Assembly (NCBI GenBank): GCA_017429465.1
Contig: JAFROU010000006.1
Span: forward strand, 1 to 5,215
DNA from: Candidatus Saccharimonadota bacterium
GTDB taxonomy: Bacteria; Patescibacteria; Saccharimonadia; Saccharimonadales; Nanosyncoccaceae
Direction: 5' to 3'
Length of the DNA: 5,215 nucleotides
Shown: positions 5,100-5,215 of the stretch, in pieces
Layout of the letters: each line of letters begins with the position of its first letter
Position numbering within the stretch: the stretch's first letter is position 1
Notes under the pieces: model-generated
What the model saw: the letters and a program-made list of their open reading frames with translations, nothing else
The model's database searches: none
Told to the model about the DNA's origin: nothing
Program-made: the position numbers and the translations under genes

Positions 5100-5128
5100 T
5101 TGCGAAAAATAAGGGGATGGGTTATAAT
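5100..5128 (+). promoter_or_regulatory. promoter of tRNA-Asp
   Basis: TTGCGA (5100-5105), a 17-bp spacer and TATAAT (5123-5128) form a good sigma-70-type promoter. The -10 box ends 10 nt before the tRNA, so the primary transcript should have only a few extra 5' nucleotides. Confidence 0.8.
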
Positions 5129-5138
5129 ATTCTGTAGT

Positions 5139-5215
5139 GGATTCGTAGCTCAGTTGGTTAGAGCGCTGCCCTGTCACGGCAGAGGTCGCGAGTTCGAGTC
5201 TCGTCGGATCCGCCA
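5139..5215 (+). tRNA. tRNA-Asp (anticodon GUC)
   Basis: This 77-nt cloverleaf has the acceptor stem GGATTCG/CGGATCC with one T-G pair, D arm GCTC/GAGC, anticodon stem CTGCC/GGCAG with loop CTGTCAC (anticodon GTC), a 5-nt variable loop and T arm GCGAG/CTCGT with loop TTCGAGT. The discriminator is G and CCA is encoded. It ends exactly at the last base of the window, so its terminator or following genes are not visible. Confidence 0.98.

Noticed and set aside
1..5215. Recoded stops (UGA as glycine) as in some CPR groups.
   Set aside because: The main genes read through to sensible C-termini under the standard code, the stops used are TAG or TAA, and no tRNA with anticodon UCA is present.

Overview
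The window most resembles a small-genome member of the Patescibacteria (CPR), probably a Saccharibacterium (TM7). This is inference. It rests on the paired PH-domain and SurA-like membrane genes, terse intergenic regions, promoters sitting almost on tRNA 5' ends and start codons, several genes without a usable Shine-Dalgarno sequence, and a Gram-positive-style surface protein. No marker gene is present to fix the taxonomy. The standard reading of stop codons fits every gene.

Layout, left to right. Positions 1-130 hold a very short transcription unit on the + strand (possible extended -10, a 29-codon ORF of unknown function) ending in a hairpin that can terminate transcription in both directions. 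A tRNA-Arg(CCU) gene lies on the - strand (136-211). It is separated from the next + strand operon by a perfect 10-bp inverted repeat (221-241) that carries two divergent extended -10 promoters. That operon encodes a two-helix bacterial PH-domain membrane protein (249-749) and, overlapping it by 20 nt, a membrane-anchored SurA/PrsA-like foldase (730-1800). A tRNA-Gly(CCC) gene with its own promoter follows at 1825-1899. Only 18 nt later comes a six-helix HdeD/DUF308 membrane protein (1918-2577) that seems to share the tRNA transcript.

The right half is one large - strand gene (2482-5010) for an 842-residue surface protein. In order it has a signal peptide, a thioester (TED/TQXA) domain with candidate Cys84 and Gln178, five SpaA/Cna-B prealbumin-like domains with Lys/Glu/Asn-type isopeptide residues, and a sortase-like C-terminal anchor (TPDTG, hydrophobic helix, basic tail). 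It has a clean TTGACT-17-TACAAT promoter, back to back with the promoter of a tRNA-Asp(GUC) gene (5139-5215) that ends exactly at the window edge.

The most interesting points are two. First, a covalent-bonding adhesin architecture appears in what may be an epibiont lineage, built from modules typical of Gram-positive bacteria. Second, the last 96 nt of the adhesin gene overlap the last 96 nt of the HdeD gene in codon-register antisense, so the adhesin's membrane anchor is written opposite HdeD's charged cytoplasmic tail. The foldase, the PH protein and the HdeD protein are all envelope proteins, so the region reads as an envelope/surface neighbourhood punctuated by three tRNA genes.
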